This document shows positions 1 through 10,971 of a stretch of DNA of 64,000 nt, piece after piece (positions within the stretch are counted from its first letter, which is position 1; every line of letters starts with the position of its first letter). Under the pieces are notes generated by a model. That model was not told the DNA's origin, searched no databases, and saw only the letters and a program-made list of their open reading frames with translations. The translations under genes were made by a program, and so were the position numbers. This DNA is from Acanthosepion pharaonis (lineage: Eukaryota; Mollusca; Cephalopoda; Sepiida; Sepiidae). The stretch is taken from assembly GCA_903632075.3 (NCBI GenBank), contig CAHIKZ030000060.1, positions 176,001-240,000 of the forward strand, given 5' to 3'.

Positions 1-133
1 CATTTTCAAATTTTCCAGTCACTGTGAAAATATTTTCTGAATATTTTGAGGAAATTGTTTATTATTCGTTACTATACAGAAGGGTCATTATTACATTACA
101 GTTTAGCACTCTATTCTCTTTTTCTAATTATAT

Positions 134-160
134 CATTATTATTATTATTATTATTATTAC
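134..160. repeat. (ATT)n microsatellite
   Basis: A run of about nine ATT units. It lies just upstream of a segment (161-199) that is repeated at 1016-1055. Confidence 0.9.
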
Positions 161-271
161 TAATATATTCGAGTCATAGATAGTCTTTAGATGTGTACAT
201 GCAATAAAATTTGCAGTAAAGGTCTGTAAAAAATGAAAATACTTTTGTGGCACTGTTTATATAAATAATAA

Positions 272-1013
272 TCTCTATCTATAAAAGGCAGGATGTGTGT
301 GTGTGTGCGCGTGTATGTAATGAATGCACATGCTCCAAGTTAGTGGGAAGGCCAAAACAGGCTTTGCATTTCCCAACTCCCATCAATAGTGGAAATAATT
401 GATTTTTTTCATGTTTCTACAGCAGTTTTCATGTAGTTTTCAGCCATTTTGTACTGGCCAGAGTGAGAGCCAATAGTTGGCTATCACGAATAGGCAGGAA
501 GATTCTATTGGCCAGCATGAGAGCCAACAGCTGACTGACACGAATGTTAGCTAGCATGCAAAAAGAATCGATAGCTGCATTCGTCACAAGTGGGAAAAAT
601 TTAAATCTGCATGGCACTTTACTCCAATTGGCTCATTCGCTTGCTTAAACTCAACGTTGATTCTGATTCCGCAGAATTGGGTTGGGTGTGAAAAAGTATC
701 TGTTGTTAACATTCTTTTTTCATTCAGTTTTTCCAGTTGCGAGTCCTTTTTTAAAGCTGATCATTTTGTGTTCATTTTGTTTAGTTCTTTTTTTGTAACA
801 GATTTAATGTTTAGTATAGAGCTTAGAAAAAATTCGCAGTGTGAGATAGGCAAGAAGTAAGGCATGTAGCAACATCAGCACTTTGACAAAGGGCACTCCT
901 TTAAAAAAAAAGGCAAGGAAGGGCAAAAATATTTTAAGTCAAGTGATAGCAATTGCTGTATGAATTGTACAATTTTTGAATCAAGCACAGGCAATGCCAG
1001 GCCATGCTGCTAG
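272..1013 (+). mobile_element. Helitron-like non-autonomous element
   Basis: The left end reads TCTCTATCTATAAAAGGC followed by a GT-rich run. The right end has a small hairpin (GGCAATGCC) shortly before CTGCTAGT. Helitrons start with TC and end in CTRR after a short 3' hairpin, and this pattern fits, including the TATAAAA near the left end that is common in molluscan copies. There is no Rep/helicase coding, so it would be non-autonomous. The inside holds two imperfect copies of a roughly 55-bp segment (about 456-494 and 511-549), which produces a meaningless minus-strand frame. A related terminus in a database would confirm it; the ends could also be coincidental. Confidence 0.45.
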
Positions 1014-1477
1014 TAATAAATATATTTGAGTCATAGATTGTCTTTAGATATATACAGGGTGTGATGGATAAATTATCGTGTTAATTATGCAGTCAAATTC
1101 AAAAAATTCAACCTTAGTGTTGCAACTGCATGCTCCAAAAGTTTGCATCCATTAACAATAACACATTTAAAAATAAACATATTTTGATTCACATTTAATT
1201 TTTTTGTCTCGGATGCTACCTGAATTTTACCAGAAACAAAATAATTTCCATGCCTGAAGATGAGTGAATGTACAGTTGAAAGTACTTGCATATTAAAAAA
1301 AGACCTTATACAGCTTATAATTTTTTAAAAACAAGGGTCATAACATTCATTGAGTGATTTGTAGGTTAATGCAGCTTTAAAATTTTGTTTGCAAAGGGAT
1401 TTCGCCATTTTATATCATTAACTTTAATTTTTGTATGAATGATTCATTGTAATATAAATTGAACTGCACCACATATT

Positions 1478-1478
<1 letters not shown>

Positions 1479-1514
<36 letters not shown>
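1479..1514. repeat. (TA)n microsatellite
   Basis: Eighteen TA units inside the mariner element. A second TA-rich stretch follows at about 1596-1650. Confidence 0.95.
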
Positions 1515-1517
<3 letters not shown>

Positions 1518-1912
1518 GGATTAATGTGACATCAATACAACTAAGTATGTTAGCTCTATCACTGATATTGAGCACTTTCCAATAAGTACTGCACATATAT
1601 AATATATAAATAATATATATAAAAAAATTGATTTTATATATATATATACCCTGTCATCCTGCACATCACCAATATCTGTGTGGGTAAATCTAAGAAATTC
1701 TTCTTTGTCACTGTCCATAAAAAGTTCCACTATTGACATAAGATATCCATGCCTCACCCGTCACCACTGTGATCCCAAAACAAACATTTTTAAAAGATTT
1801 TATTAAAATTTGCTGATAAAATAACCATTTTAGGACAAAATGACTGACATCCAGTGATTCCCAGTTCCTATCACAAGCTTCATGAAGTCATTTTCATAGT
1901 AATAAGTTATTT

Positions 1913-2610
1913 TTAGAAATGTACTTTCCCTTTGAAACAAATCTCTTTTACTCCGCAAACATGTCCACCTGGAGAATATTGAGAAAGAGTATTGCCAGTG
2001 GACATATACACCTGCAGAGTTGTACAGGTTAAGTTGGTGAATGCTGCCATAATCCTTGCCTTCAATTCATCTTTGGTATCACAAGGAGTTGATCTCTCAC
2101 TCAACTGCATCTCACACATAATAATCAAGAGGGTTCAGTCTGGGGAGTTAGTTGGCCAGATGTAAGGCATGATGTGGTCACAAAAGTTGTGTGACAACCT
2201 TGACTGGGTTCTCTTGCTAGTGTGGCATTGTGCAGAGTACTGTTGCTAGACATAGGGTCTTCCAGCAGCAACCCTTTTGACTCAGGGTAGCACCACCTTC
2301 TCAAGACACATGATATAGGCCTCCATGTTCAGTCTGAGGCCCTGTGGGAAAAAGAATAGAGGCATAATATCATTATCACTAATGATTGGTTCAAACACCA
2401 TGGATGTTGACTGGATATATCATCCAACTCTTTCCAAATCCTCTGCTCTCTCCTCAGATTGACACCCAAACACTCTGAAATGTTTGTATTGGAGCTTCCA
2501 GTGCGAATGCCAAGCAGTACAATATGCTGTTTTCAAATTTCTGGTGAATTGTGTCATGGAGCCCTTTTTCTCACAGATGGTGCCCAACTGACCCTACTAT
2601 ACTGTAAAAT
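1913..2610 (-). pseudogene. decayed mariner-type transposase
   Basis: A DDE transposase acts in the nucleus, cutting and pasting the element at TA sites. In minus-strand frames one reads, in order, a helix-turn-helix-like stretch (CLGVNLR near 2470), a catalytic-domain stretch with RVAAGRPYV near 2260, FCDHIMPYIWPTNSPD near 2165-2130 (the 'W P xx SPD' box that carries the second or third catalytic Asp in this family), and DTKDELKARIMAAFTNL near 2075-2025. These pieces lie in different frames and carry stops, and the segment between the N-terminal helix and the DDE core is missing. The last intact frame is 71 residues (2128-1913) and ends in unrelated sequence. It sits inside the inverted ends of the element at 1053-2690, in the expected orientation. 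It is surely inactive. Confidence 0.75.
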
Positions 2611-2734
2611 CAACAAAATAAAAAACAAACGATGCGCATGTACAAAATTAAAAATATAAAATGGCGCAAATTCTCCCATCACACACTGTACGCAAAATTA
2701 GCTTTCAAGTAAAAATCTTTGTTTTTAATCATTT

Positions 2735-2900
2735 CAGAAGTGAAAAATGCATATTACGAATATGTGTTGGAAAAATATCAGTTGATCCTGGAAAGAGACC
2801 AAGATTGTATTTGTCAGTGAAGAACATGGGAGTTTGGTCCACATGGCAAAAGTTCTAATGAAGATGGCTGAGTGAAACTTGTTCCTTATCAAATGAATAT
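2735..2900 (-). pseudogene. LINE-B reverse transcriptase C-terminal fragment
   Basis: This short minus-strand fragment matches the one at 4170-4330 over most of its length (for example 'gaaagagaccaagattgt' in both). The better copy at 34360-34790 shows it to be the region after the reverse transcriptase palm of a non-LTR retrotransposon. It has no open frame of use. Confidence 0.55.
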
Positions 2901-2945
2901 AAAGAGAATAGTGATAGTTTGTCATTGTGAATATACCACATATAT

Positions 2946-3235
2946 TTTTATATCATTTCACCCCAAATAAAGAAATAAAGCCACTGAGACACAAGAGGGT
3001 TACTGATTGTTAGAGAATATGAGAAAAAGAAAAAAACATTATAGAGAACAATAAAAAGAATTAAGAACACAAAAGATAATGATTGATATTGCATTTAAAT
3101 ATTTGAAGATCAAAGTTGATTGGAAAGCAAGATGCTTTAAGACAGTTCCACTAACAAAAAGTGTGAAGGGAAAAAACTGTTATCATAGAACTTAGTTACA
3201 TCCAGCCATTCCAAATGTATAATGATGAAATCTAG
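2946..3235 (-). mobile_element. LINE-A 3' end, 5'-truncated, minus strand
   Basis: The 3' terminus of LINE-A read in reverse: 'catttcaccccaa', then 'aaagccactgagacacaag', then the end of the ORF ('gcatttaaat..ttgaagat', coding for an FKCN-like end). The same order recurs at 28985, 39332 and 48465. A T-rich run precedes it on the plus strand, which is the poly(A)-side end. The fragment is 5'-truncated, as is usual for target-primed LINE insertion. Confidence 0.7.
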
Positions 3236-3629
3236 CTGCCATAAAAGATATGTAACAAAATAAAAATACTTTTTGATATATGCTCATATTTTCCTTATTT
3301 GTATAAACAATGTTATCAATAGCTCTCAGATAGATTGCAGGCAGAACAGCTCATTTTTATCCAACTTTTAAGTGTCTGAAGAAATCCTTTTCTAGAATTC
3401 ACACTGGCTTCTAGTATCATTTTAATGGTAAGCCAATTCAATGTGCAAACTAAAAATTATTTCCTGTGAGCATTCTAAGCTAAAGATGGCATTTTAAGTG
3501 GTGTATAGAATGTATTTTGCTCTTTGCAAAACTTTACCCAAGTCTGTCATGGATAGATCTAAAAGCTATAACTTCATATTATTATTATTATCATCATCAT
3601 ACACTGATATAGCAAAAGTCATGAGATAC

Positions 3630-3889
3630 TAACCTTTAGCACTCTGCAGGTGACTATTTTCTCCAAGCAAAATGTTAGTCCTGCCAATTCAAGTTGAATT
3701 TGAATTTCTTGGTTGTGTAGTCACATCCTTCTATGACAACACCTAAAACAATCTTGGCTGAAATTGAGAGCCAGGCTCCTGCAATTTCAAATATATTGAA
3801 CTAATATATAAAACACTATATTTTGAAGAGTTCCATATACAGTAAAAGGGGAAGTAATATTTATAAATGATGCAGAGTGCTAAATGTTA
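3630..3889. mobile_element. piggyBac-like MITE, copy 1
   Basis: Terminal inverted repeats of 19 bp with one mismatch: TAACCTTTAGCACTCTGCA at 3630 and its reverse complement at 3871-3889. The right end borders TTAA, the piggyBac target; the left reads CTAA. The inside (about 215 bp, no coding) is shared with 17661-17880, where the left end borders an intact TTAA. The length and lack of coding fit a miniature inverted-repeat element. The piggyBac assignment rests only on TTAA and the CCTTT-like terminus. Confidence 0.6.
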
Positions 3890-4074
3890 AAGATAATGGT
3901 CCATATGTGGCACCATTGTACCTTGACATAGAAATGTCCAGACCTACACTATAGGCAAAAAGTTTGCAGCCACCTTTTGGATTTAATAATTAATAAGTTT
4001 TATACCTTCTTTAGTTTAATTAACTTCTACTAAGCTTGAATGCTGAAACTATTTATCCACTTTTTTTAGAGAGG

Positions 4075-4340
4075 GCTTTTTTTATTATTTACTCTTAGTT
4101 CATTCAAGTGTCCCAAGAGCCCCTTAAGGTAGAGGATTACTGAATGGAATTGTTTTAAAGGAGGGAAAAGAAGGAAGTAAAAAATGCATATTATGAGTAT
4201 TTGTAGGATAGATATCAGTTGACTCCAGAAAGAGACCAAGATTGTTGTTGTTTGGAAAGCATCCTCTTGGGAGTTTGGTTTCACAGTTTTAGAGAAGAGG
4301 TTGGCTGAGTAGAACTTGATCCTTATCAGACGAATGGATG
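4075..4340 (-). pseudogene. LINE-B reverse transcriptase C-terminal fragment
   Basis: Minus-strand remnant of the LINE-B C-terminal region, sharing 'ccttaaggtagagg', 'cctcttgggagtttgg' and neighbouring blocks with copies at 20360, 21500, 27735 and 34360. Frames are broken. The plus-strand side ends near an A/T-rich stretch. Confidence 0.55.
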
Positions 4341-4524
4341 AGGTCTTACTTCTATCAAGTCAGAACCCTGATTCTTTCTCACTGCTCATCTTCCTAACTC
4401 TACATCATATTAAAGAGTTTTCTGCCTCTTAACATCTCTACAGATGGCTCATCACCCCTAATAACTGGCTTGTAACTGACTGTTCTCTATAAGCAGCTTG
4501 CAATTGACTATTTTAACAATAACT

Positions 4525-5190
4525 CTATGTGAAAGTTGGCACCACTAGGAAAATTGGCTCCCTGTGCCGCACCAGGAAGTTTTTCTTGCCGGAGTCGATC
4601 CTTCAAATCTACAAATCAACCATTTGCCCTTGCATGGAGTATTGCTGCCATATATTGTCTGGAGCCCCTTCTAATTGTCTCAAGGTCCTTGATAAAATCC
4701 AAAGACGGATATGCAATGAAATTGGCCCTGATCTGGCATCTCGTCTGCAGCCGCTCTTTCACAGACGTGCCATTGCCTCCCTCTGTCTTTTTTTTACAAA
4801 TACTTTCATGGTAACTGCTCTGATGAGCTGCTTTCGCTGGTTCCCAGACATCATGAATTTAAGCGTTCAACTAGGCTGGCATCTCACTCTTACCGTTTCA
4901 CTGTCAAAATTGTTAAATGTAGCTGTCTCTTCTACTCCAATAGAATCATATCTTGCACTTCTCGCCTGTGGAACTCCCTCCCCTCTTGTTTCCCTGATAG
5001 CTATAATCTCTAACTATTCAAATGTAATGTCAATTGACATCTCCAGATGCTCTGATCTATCCCCTAACCATCTTTTCATCCTTTCCTCTATCACTCCTCT
5101 TTGTTCTTGCTTCTACTCTGTAACCACTTTCGTGCTAGTGGCTTCCCACCTTGCTTGTGGTTGAAAGCCTTAAAGAAAAAAGAAAAAATG
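4525..5190 (+). pseudogene. LINE-A reverse transcriptase thumb/C-terminal region
   Basis: This is the end of the polymerase of a non-LTR retrotransposon of the jockey/CR1-like group. It would copy element RNA into DNA at a nicked chromosomal site. In frame from 4529 one reads ESILQIYKSTICPCMEYCC, LSGAPSNCLKVLDKIQRRIC and GPDLASRLQPL, the typical block after the reverse transcriptase palm. Near 4793 a frameshift occurs: the family continues as YFHGNCSDELLSLVPR in another frame, and then SRLWNSLPS near 4965. The single 211-residue frame at 4529-5164 is therefore only half real; its second half is out of frame. There is no catalytic palm, so the copy is 5'-truncated and dead. The family recurs at 25517, 46955, 48465, 56755 and 59300. 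Confidence 0.75.
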
Positions 5191-5370
5191 TAAACCTCTG
5201 ACTGGAAATTCTTATCTTCCAGTCATGTGGCACTTCACCTCAAATGTTTTTATTTATTTATTGATTTACTCTTTCCTTTTTTTTTTTTTTAAAAGATTTT
5301 ACTGCTTAGTCATGAAGTACCAGACTCGTCGGGCCCCAGATAAAATTATTTTGAGCCCTTTTGACTTTGT

Positions 5371-5446
5371 GCGGCTTACAGCCATATCACATTGAATCAC
5401 ATGTTCTTGTACTAACACCAAAGTTAAGCAACAGAGGGTTTTTTCT
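5371..5446 (+). mobile_element. SINE family S fragment (5S rRNA-like head only)
   Basis: Starts 'gcggcttacagccatatcac' and reaches 'accaaagttaagcaacag', which follows the first half of animal 5S rRNA (the ACGGCCATACC start and the AAGTTAAGCA region). It is cut off there. Confidence 0.6.
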
Positions 5447-5564
5447 TAGCCTTAATCAGAAGTTTTTCTTTTGAGATAATGCAGCTATTTACTAAACTTA
5501 GTTGAATCTTGCTCTAACCTCCAGGAATGTAGTATTCTTCAAGGTGGTAGTAGTGGGAAGGTGA

Positions 5565-5920
5565 GGGCTTAGGACCATATCACGTTGAAACATCGGTTCC
5601 TGTAAAATCAACAAACTTAAGCAACATCAAGCCTGGTCAGTACCTAAATGAGTGACTGCTTGAGAATACCAAGTGCTGTAAGCTTGGATGCACAGGTGGT
5701 GTAATGGAAAGCGTCTTGGAATTTGAAAGTTTCATCTGGGCTTGTTATATTCACTTACGTGCAAATAACCCTGGGAATGGTATGAATCTACCTCTTTCCC
5801 CCCCAGGCATGGGTTAATTAGTATTAGTAAGCTATATCAGCAAAAATTATTTTCATTTCCAAACTTTCTTATAATCTAAAGAAATATTGCGTAGTTTTAA
5901 ATAATCTGCCAAATGTTAAG
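5565..5920 (+). mobile_element. SINE family S (5S rRNA + tRNA-like chimera)
   Basis: The head follows 5S rRNA: 'accatatcacgttgaaac', 'cttaagcaacatcaagcctgg', then 'gagtgactgcttgagaatac', 'caagtgctgtaagctt'. Next comes a tRNA-like part with 'gtgtaatggaaagcg', then 'cttacgtgcaaataaccctggg', the shared core close to CCCAGCTATGGGTTAA, and a tail 'tttaaataatctgcc'. 5S-derived SINEs use the internal A-box/IE/C-box promoter of 5S RNA for Pol III. Other copies are at 19790, 26983, 55065 and 57625. Confidence 0.75.
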
Positions 5921-7235
5921 CTGTGTAAAACAAATCAATCATTTGACTTTGTAGGTGTTCTAATCATGGCCAGATCCTTTTGTGTCGCTCTACATTGTGA
6001 AGTATTGTATATGTCAATGTACATGGTGACCTTTTAACCTTAAAACAATACACACAGACACCCTAAAAAAGTAGAGGGTTGTCTTACAATCCAGGTATAA
6101 AATGTGAACCATAAATGGTTTATGGTAGGTTGTTAGCATGGGAAATATTTGCCTCACCTCCTCTTTTTTTGATAATGTTAAACAAAACCACAATTGGATG
6201 TGTGTCTCAACAAGTCATTTAAAGATCGCATTCGAGAACAGTGGAAGAAGTGGATGGTTAATGGGGGAAAAGTAATTCAGGCTACTGTAATAACCTACCG
6301 AAAACGTAGCACTCCCTCATGAGGCATTGTAGATTGTGGGAGTTAATTGACAATATCTCCCCACTGTCTCTTTTTTTTTTATTAGAATTTGAATGAAAAG
6401 AAAGAACATGCTTACTGAATTTACTTAGTAAATTCAATACATTTTAAAATACGATTTAGGAGGGGGAGTCTGGTACGACAAATATAGCCTGAAACCTACA
6501 TGTTAACGTGAGAATTTGGGTGTCGTCTTATATGCCCAGTCACCTTGAATGCTGGCATATACTCTATAATTTTAAGAGAAAATAATAACATCATCTTTCC
6601 TAATAGGAATCAAGGTAAAATGTTACGGTATTTATGTTATTTATTTATCATTTCTTACATCTCTGGAATTAGTCAAGATAGTGTGTAAACATGATTGTCA
6701 GTAGAAGGAGATCCCTGTCTTTGATTTGCAGATCCACTTTTCAGTGTTAATCTCATTTAAGAATCTGAACAAAAAGCATCTTGAATGAATTTGATGGTGT
6801 TTTTTTTTTTTTTTGTTTGTTTTTTTAAGGACCACAAGCTGTAAAATCAAAATTTGCAATGGCATTTCTTATTCATAAAGCAACAATAATAGTATTTCTA
6901 GGTGGGCTGAGAGGAGTTAATTTACTCTTGTAAATGAAAATAATTCATTTTTGGACCCCCCCCCCCTTTTATTTTAAGGAAGTAGTTCATTTTCTTTAAT
7001 TTTTTGTTTTTCCTTGAAGATGTTTACCTTGGAAATGATGCCTGAATTTTTTTTTTTTTTTAAAATGCATGAATATTTGGTAATATCGAGCAAAACAAAA
7101 AATCGGAAATTAGCTTCAAGAATCAGGATTTGGCATGTTTATACTTGTCCAATTTGTTTTAGGCTGACATATTTTTGTTTTGATCACCATTTTTTTTTTT
7201 TTTTTTATTTCACTCAAGAAAGTCTTGTTGGAGAA
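5921..7235. other. AT-rich stretch, nothing recognised
   Basis: Homopolymer T and C runs (for example at 6802-6815 and 6956-6967), no open frame with recognisable residues, and no repeat matching elsewhere in the window that I could see. Confidence 0.5.
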
Positions 7236-7595
7236 TTAATTCAGGTGCACAAAATGTTCGTTCCAGCAAGATAACTCAGTCTTTTGCTTGACTTGGAGAG
7301 ACGCAAAACTGATATTTGAAACCCTTAGCTGACTTCCAGGGGCTCTATAGATTGAAACTACATCAATACATATAGGATATGTTGCAAATTTCACCAAATT
7401 CCATGCTGCAAAAAATCCCAACTCAGTTTGGGAAGATATGGTTTTTGATTGGATGTAACAATTCCAGTGTTGGCTTTCTTTTGTTCCAACCTGATATGTG
7501 TAAGATAGTCCAGTATAATTTAGTATCATCTCTGCATGGTTCTTTTTACTTGGACTTTGTGTGAGATAATCCAGAAGAACCAAATTCAATTCCAC
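7236..7595 (-). CDS. unrecognised 119-residue open frame
   Basis: I do not recognise it. It is the longest minus-strand frame in this part that is not low-complexity. Its composition is ordinary (S, T, L, N rich, four Cys), with no signal peptide, membrane segment or zinc motif. Over this stretch base composition is less AT-skewed than on either side. There is no splice, promoter or poly(A) context that supports a gene, and a 61-residue plus-strand frame overlaps it. It could be an old transposon piece or chance. Treat it as a weak candidate only. Confidence 0.12.
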   Translation of the reverse strand: MELNLVLLDYLTQSPSKKNHAEMILNYTGLSYTYQVGTKESQHWNCYIQSKTISSQTELGFFAAWNLVKFATYPICIDVVSIYRAPGSQLRVSNISFASLQVKQKTELSCWNEHFVHLN

Positions 7596-8842
7596 GTCTT
7601 GGTGATGTCCAGTGAAAAGACGGATAGTTCTTGTAATTGGAGTAATACTTTTCCAAAACTTTATTAATGGAATATTAGCTGATTTAAAGTTTAATTAATC
7701 TGATTTTAAATAAATATTACTTTTACTTTAAGTTTGAAATATTGCAGAAATACATTTTTTTAACATAGCAGTAGCTGTTTATTTAAGCTGCTGACATGTT
7801 TGACAGATTGATGTTTATCTATTGTTGTTCTATGGGTGCTTTAGTGTAAAAAAAAAAAAGAAAGTAATTTTAGATATATTTATTAAGTATTCATTAATCT
7901 TAATAATTTAAGAAAATATTCTCTGTAATCTAATGCCTTATTGAATTTTAGATACTTTCAGGCTTTATATTTACTATAGTTCTCATTCTTATTTTCTGAT
8001 AATGTCATGTATGGGCCACCATATCTACAAAAATCAGCACATTTATACACATGTAAAAAATTTTAAATTCTTTTTAAAATATTGGTGTGTGATGATTTGT
8101 ACTAAGCTTTTCCATTTATGATAAGTAAATATAATGTTCACTTAATAATAATATCATCTAAAAGGATGCAATTAATACAGAATTTTAACATTTAAAACTT
8201 AAATTATTCTAATTAAAATTAAAAAAAAGAAAACAATTCTTGTAAAAATTGATTATTCACTGAAAAAGCCTTTTTCCTAAGACAATAGTGTACTTAATAT
8301 ATATTATTTATGAAAGCAATCAAAAACTATTCTAATTAATTAATATCAGAGTTTTATTGCATTTTTTATTTTATGATTCAGAGCAGATTTTCAGTAACTG
8401 GTGTTTTTTTTTTTTGTTTGGCAACAACAAATTGATGATTTAAATTCTCCAAGATGTCCTTTTAAATAATATAAATATGAAGAAGGTAGAATTTTAATTT
8501 CTCAAAAATTTCATAAAATTAAGTGGGAGTAACAAATGTCAAAAGAAAACATTTTGTTTTTAAATAATTTAATTCATTTGTGAATAAGTCCTGGACATTT
8601 CATTAAAATCCAACAATTGTTTGATTTATGCATTAATTTCCAAAACATTGTGTTTCTTACTACAAAAAGGAGCTAAATTTCCCATACTAATTTTTTGCCC
8701 ACCTACTGATGTAAGAAAACAAGATTTTATCCAAAGTTCTTGGATGGATATGAACTGATTTCTTCTCTCCTCAGCTAAGTATGGCAGAGTGGGCTCTCTA
8801 GCTTGTGTTGGTAACCAGTCTAGGAGAGCTCTGAAGAACAGC
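7596..8842. other. AT-rich stretch, nothing recognised
   Basis: Very A/T-rich with short homopolymers and no usable frames. At 8780-8850 a short block is shared with 22880-22945 ('ctctctagcttgtgttggta' against 'ctctctggttttggttagca', both followed by 'cagtctaRgaga'), so it is part of a dispersed repeat. Confidence 0.4.
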
Positions 8843-9035
8843 TCTGAATTCAGAACTGGATGGGTTTAGGAACAAGGAACATTATATTCATGTTCAGAAT
8901 GTTTTTAGAAAGAGCAATACAAATGCAGAAGGATATTTACTTATGTTTATAGATTATACAAAGGTGTTCGATGAAGTATGCCCTAAAGATTGGTTAGAAC
9001 TGCTCAGCAACCTTTACATATTACTGATGTTATTT
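8843..9035 (+). pseudogene. RTE-like LINE reverse transcriptase fragment (palm entry)
   Basis: The frame at 8943 gives MFIDYTKVFDEVCPKDWLEL, which is reverse transcriptase motif A: the F-I-D-Y-x-K-x-F-D block whose first Asp binds catalytic metal. Just upstream, in another frame, the residues FRMFLERAIQMQKDIYL fit the helix before motif A, so a frameshift separates them. The fragment has no motif B or YxDD box. It is a truncated, dead copy of a LINE with RTE-type architecture; its closest kin in the window are 17925-18387 and 42268-42420. Confidence 0.7.
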
Positions 9036-10500
9036 TCATACATTTGCCTGGAAGCTTACTTAGTTAACGACCTTTTTACTGAACTTAATTGTCTCAATTA
9101 TTGCGCAAGGGTTAGTGTTATTGTCCAGGTTAGGACCAAGTAAGAACAACACGAACACAAGAGTAGAAATAACGAAGGTATATTACACAAAATAATAATA
9201 CAAGATGTGGAAGGTGTTAGTATGACTGTCAGTCTGGTTTGGAGTGAACTACTATCAGCTCGACTTGATTTGTCCCTCTCTCTTAAGCAGCGTAGTATTC
9301 ATAGTGTTAGGAAGAGTTCATTCTGTAGTTATAGGTAAGGACCCGTGACAGTTAGGAACTTTGGTAAATTTGTTTAAGTTATTTAGAAAAGCAATGACAA
9401 GTTTGTTTTTTGTCTAATAATAAAACAAATTAATACAGCAAATAATAAATAATAAAGCAAATTGTAATACTAATGAAATCTTTTTTAAGTTACTTAATAA
9501 TCAAGCTTTGTAAAACTCTAAAATTTAATTAAAAAGTAATTTGAACCATAAATTTGTTCGTTATTATTATTTCCATTTTAGCATTTTTTTTTATTTTGTA
9601 AATAATCATGCTATTTTGTGCAAAGTTTGCGCATTGCGTGCACATTAATCAAGACAAGTGAAGCTTCCGTGAATGACTACTTCAAGGCAAAAGTATGTAA
9701 ACAATGCTGGTAATGGTGGCCGTGCTGTAGCCGTTATGCAAATGAGTTCAAACTTTTATTGGCAATAATTCCAAAACAGTAGATTTTAGCAAAATTTCTT
9801 AGTTATTTATGAATTAAGCATGTAAATTTACACCTAAATGTAACTATTCAGGAAATTTTTATTAGAAACTGAACATGAAGATTACACGGCAAATTACCCT
9901 GTGTGCCTTTTTATGAAGTATTTTGAGCTTTCCCCTGACTTTTATCAATGTCAGAAATTAAATTCCACTGAGAACTTTGTATTAAAAAAAAAAAATGTTG
10001 CCTTAATTAGTTTTGATTCTGTTTGATGTCATGTAAACATGTTATTTTTTAATTTAAATGTCCACATGACTGGAAAGCTCACATAGCCAAGTCTTGTCTC
10101 CCCAATGTCTTAGTAATTGTTTTGAGTTTTTTTTTTTTTGTTTTTCTTCTCTGACCCTATGTACTCACCATAACTGAATATGAACCTCTTACAAATTGTG
10201 TTGTTCCAGAAATTCTCTGGCCCGAAATTTTACCTTGTTCAAAATCACTCAGTTTTATTTTTTGTTTCTTTAACAGTAGCATTCAATATACCAAAAGGAA
10301 ATGGAATATCTGACAGCATAATAAATGTATAGGCATATTAGATTCACCCCCACCATTTTATTGGGGAATATATTCAGAAAAAGAGTTTTAATCTTTTTAA
10401 GCAAGCTATCAGTATATTACACAATCATTATAAAAGCACTTTGGCTGTAGTAGGAAACATTCTTCTATGTGTCATGACTAACAGTTCTAAGTAAGGTTTG
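9036..10500. other. AT-rich stretch, nothing recognised
   Basis: No coding residues recognised. Contains T runs (10127-10139) and short A runs. The segment at 9130-9340 is less AT-rich but has no motif I can name. Confidence 0.4.
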
Positions 10501-10504
10501 TTCT

Positions 10505-10650
10505 TTCGTGATCACTCCTAATCCCTATTCTGCCAACCAATTACACAATCTCATTCTATTTCTTCTATATGCCGTGCCCTTTCAGGCCGTGACCAATCAT
10601 GGCTCTCCACAATTTCCTAATCCCTGTTCTGCCAACTATTTACACAAGTG
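10505..10650 (-). pseudogene. RTE-like LINE ORF terminus, minus strand
   Basis: Read in reverse, 10620-10560 gives IRKLWRAMIGHG followed by KGHG, the terminal residues of the RTE-like LINE (compare KLWRSMIANVLKGH at 26625-26660 and KLWRAMIDN at 47760-47730). The block 'cctaatccctRttctgcca' occurs twice here (10527 and 10617), a small local duplication. Confidence 0.5.
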
Positions 10651-10971
10651 TGTTAGGTCAGTTATTTGCTGCTTAGTCTCTTAGTCTGCTTGTTAATGAT
10701 TGAATAAGTTACTTGTGAGTTCTTTGGCTATAAAATACACATTGACATTCCACTATTGTATTGTTAAATATTTGAGTTTAACAACTTTAACAAAATATTG
10801 CAATACCAATCATAAATCTGGATGAAGTTCATTATTTAAAGAAGTAAGGGGGTACAAATAAAAAGATTTGAAACTGACAAGTTTCTCCATTACACTGAAG
10901 CCAATATTAAACACATAAATGTCATCATTCATTTTTTTAATTCATTCATTTTTGTAGATTCTTCCATTCTT

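Larger units (their letters stand above)
1053..2690 (-). mobile_element. mariner-type DNA transposon with both ends
   Basis: The left end (from 1055, after TA) reads CAGGGTGTGATGG and continues with AATT. The right end, read inward from 2688, is CAGTGTGTGATGGG followed by AATT, so the two are imperfect terminal inverted repeats. Both are flanked by TA, the Tc1/mariner target. Transposase coding runs on the minus strand from about 2600 to 1913. The 1.64-kb length is above the usual 1.3 kb for mariner; the extra length includes TA-rich sequence at 1479-1660 and a long 3' part. Confidence 0.75.

Noticed and set aside
4529..5164. Intact 211-residue protein gene
   Set aside because: The second half is out of frame with the LINE family; the real reading shifts frame near 4793.
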